Origin: JACDAN01 sp035776735
Lineage (GTDB): Bacteria > Actinomycetota > Thermoleophilia > Gaiellales > Gaiellaceae
Direction of reading: 5' to 3'
Length of the DNA stretch: 6,373 nucleotides
Assembly (NCBI GenBank): GCA_035776735.1
Contig: DASSSO010000007.1
Location: 1-6,373 of the forward strand
The notes under the pieces were generated by a model. It saw nothing but the letters and a program-made list of their open reading frames with translations, made no database searches and had not been told where the DNA came from. This document shows positions 5,651 through 6,373 of the stretch, piece by piece; the stretch's first letter is position 1; each line of letters starts with the position of its first letter. A program made the translations under genes and the position numbers.

Positions 5651-6373
5651 CTAGGAGCCCGGCGCGGCACCCCAGTTCGCGTGATGATCCTCCGCGTCGG
5701 TGAGCTTCATGACGTCCCCGCCGTCGGCGCGGGCTGTGTAGAGGCCGGGGTCTGGGCTGCCCAGGGAGAAGACGATCCTCTCGCCGCCCGGAGAAAAGGA
5801 GACGTCGAAGGCGGTCTGTGCTGTGGACCCATCAGGCATCTTCAAGGTGATCTCGGCCAGCCCGTGCCCGTCGGGGCTCACGCGGTAGAGCGCGCCGTTC
5901 GTGCCGAAGACGATGATTCGACCGTCCGGGGACCAGCTCGCGTAATCGTCTGTGTAGCCCCACGGGGTGATCCGGCGCGGCTGGCCACCGCTGATCGGGG
6001 TCACGAACAGGGCTTGGTCTGCCGATCCGGCGGATTTCGTCCGCGCGAGCAGCAGTTGGCTCCCGTCGGGAGAGTACGCCAGAGGACTGTCGATCCCGCC
6101 GGGATTGCTGGTCATACGCGTCAACCCTTTGCCGTCGGAAGCGCGGATTGTGTACACACCGTTCCGCCTGGGATTGACCTCGCTGTCCCCTTCGCAGGCA
6201 AGCTTTTTGCCCGATGGCGCCCAAATGGTGCAAGCGGTGAAAAGTTCTGGGTCCGGCATCGAGTGTCCGTGGACGTCGCCGGTCGAGCGGTCGAGCAGCG
6301 CCACGGCAGTGGTGCAGTCCGGTGGGTTCAGGCAGGCGTTGAACGCAAGCACGCTGCCGTCCGGTGACCAGTG
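5651..6373 (-). CDS. TolB-like PD40 beta-propeller protein, partial at its N-terminus
   Basis: The frame is open from the right edge to TAG 5653-5651, giving 240 residues that begin HWSPDGSVLAF. The start codon lies outside the window; the GTG at 6352 is internal. Five PD40 blade signatures occur, at about residues 2 (WSPDGSVLAF), 51 (WAPSGKKLAC), 100 (YSPDGSQLLLA), 147 (WSPDGRIIVFG) and 193 (FSPGGERIVFS). Between them are strands such as LFVTPISGGQPRRIT and ALYRVSPDGHGLAEIT, the normal alternation in TolB-type six-bladed propellers. A last strand, GLYTARADGGDVMKLTD, closes the protein. Such proteins are usually exported binding or scaffold proteins; in actinobacteria many are stand-alone and of unknown role. 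Cysteines at 14, 20, 48 and 60 would fit disulfides outside the cytoplasm. The signal peptide, if any, is not visible. No DPP4-type peptidase domain follows, so this is not a full peptidase of that group. Confidence 0.9.
   Translation of the reverse strand, partial: HWSPDGSVLAFNACLNPPDCTTAVALLDRSTGDVHGHSMPDPELFTACTIWAPSGKKLACEGDSEVNPRRNGVYTIRASDGKGLTRMTSNPGGIDSPLAYSPDGSQLLLARTKSAGSADQALFVTPISGGQPRRITPWGYTDDYASWSPDGRIIVFGTNGALYRVSPDGHGLAEITLKMPDGSTAQTAFDVSFSPGGERIVFSLGSPDPGLYTARADGGDVMKLTDAEDHHANWGAAPGS

Overview
The window is GC-rich (roughly two thirds G+C by eye). It reads as chromosomal DNA of a high-GC actinobacterium. The style of the TolB-like and multi-pass membrane proteins, and the tRNA-Leu without an encoded CCA end, suggest something near Thermoleophilia. 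That placement is an impression; no database search was possible.

Layout, left to right. Positions 1-2117, minus strand: a secreted subtilisin-family (S8) serine protease with signal peptide, I9-type propeptide, full Asp/His/Asn/Ser active site and a beta-rich C-terminal region that runs off the left edge. Positions 2164-2247, plus strand: tRNA-Leu(CAG), divergent from the protease, with only 46 bp between them. Positions 2277 to about 4015, minus strand: a badly decayed prophage remnant. It holds the catalytic C-terminus of a tyrosine integrase pointing at the 3' end of the tRNA, an unrecognised small ORF cut by the same junction that truncated the integrase, a large terminase subunit broken by several frameshifts and a deletion in its nuclease domain, and a 21-codon ORF coupled to the terminase start.

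Positions 4024-4701, minus strand: an intact membrane protein with about six helices and a good RBS. Positions 4957-5211, plus strand: a small exported-looking protein with a DxNxN..C motif; its signal peptide seems to be split by a one-base frameshift. Positions 5419-5625, minus strand: a 68-aa protein with a strong RBS, followed by a hairpin terminator and preceded, 25 bp upstream, by a TolB-like PD40 beta-propeller protein (5651-6373) whose N-terminus lies beyond the right edge.

No stretch over 300 bases lacks a gene. The two largest gaps are 4702-4956 and 5212-5418. The first holds a weak minus-strand promoter candidate and an imperfect GC hairpin (arms 4820-4825 and 4849-4854). The second holds the terminator; I see nothing in 5212-5373.

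The likely history is that a temperate phage integrated at the tRNA-Leu gene and then eroded to under 2 kb, leaving the flanking host genes intact. The exported protease, the small secreted protein, the membrane protein and the beta-propeller protein look like ordinary envelope or extracellular genes. I see no CRISPR array, insertion sequence, toxin-antitoxin pair or recognisable new defence system.
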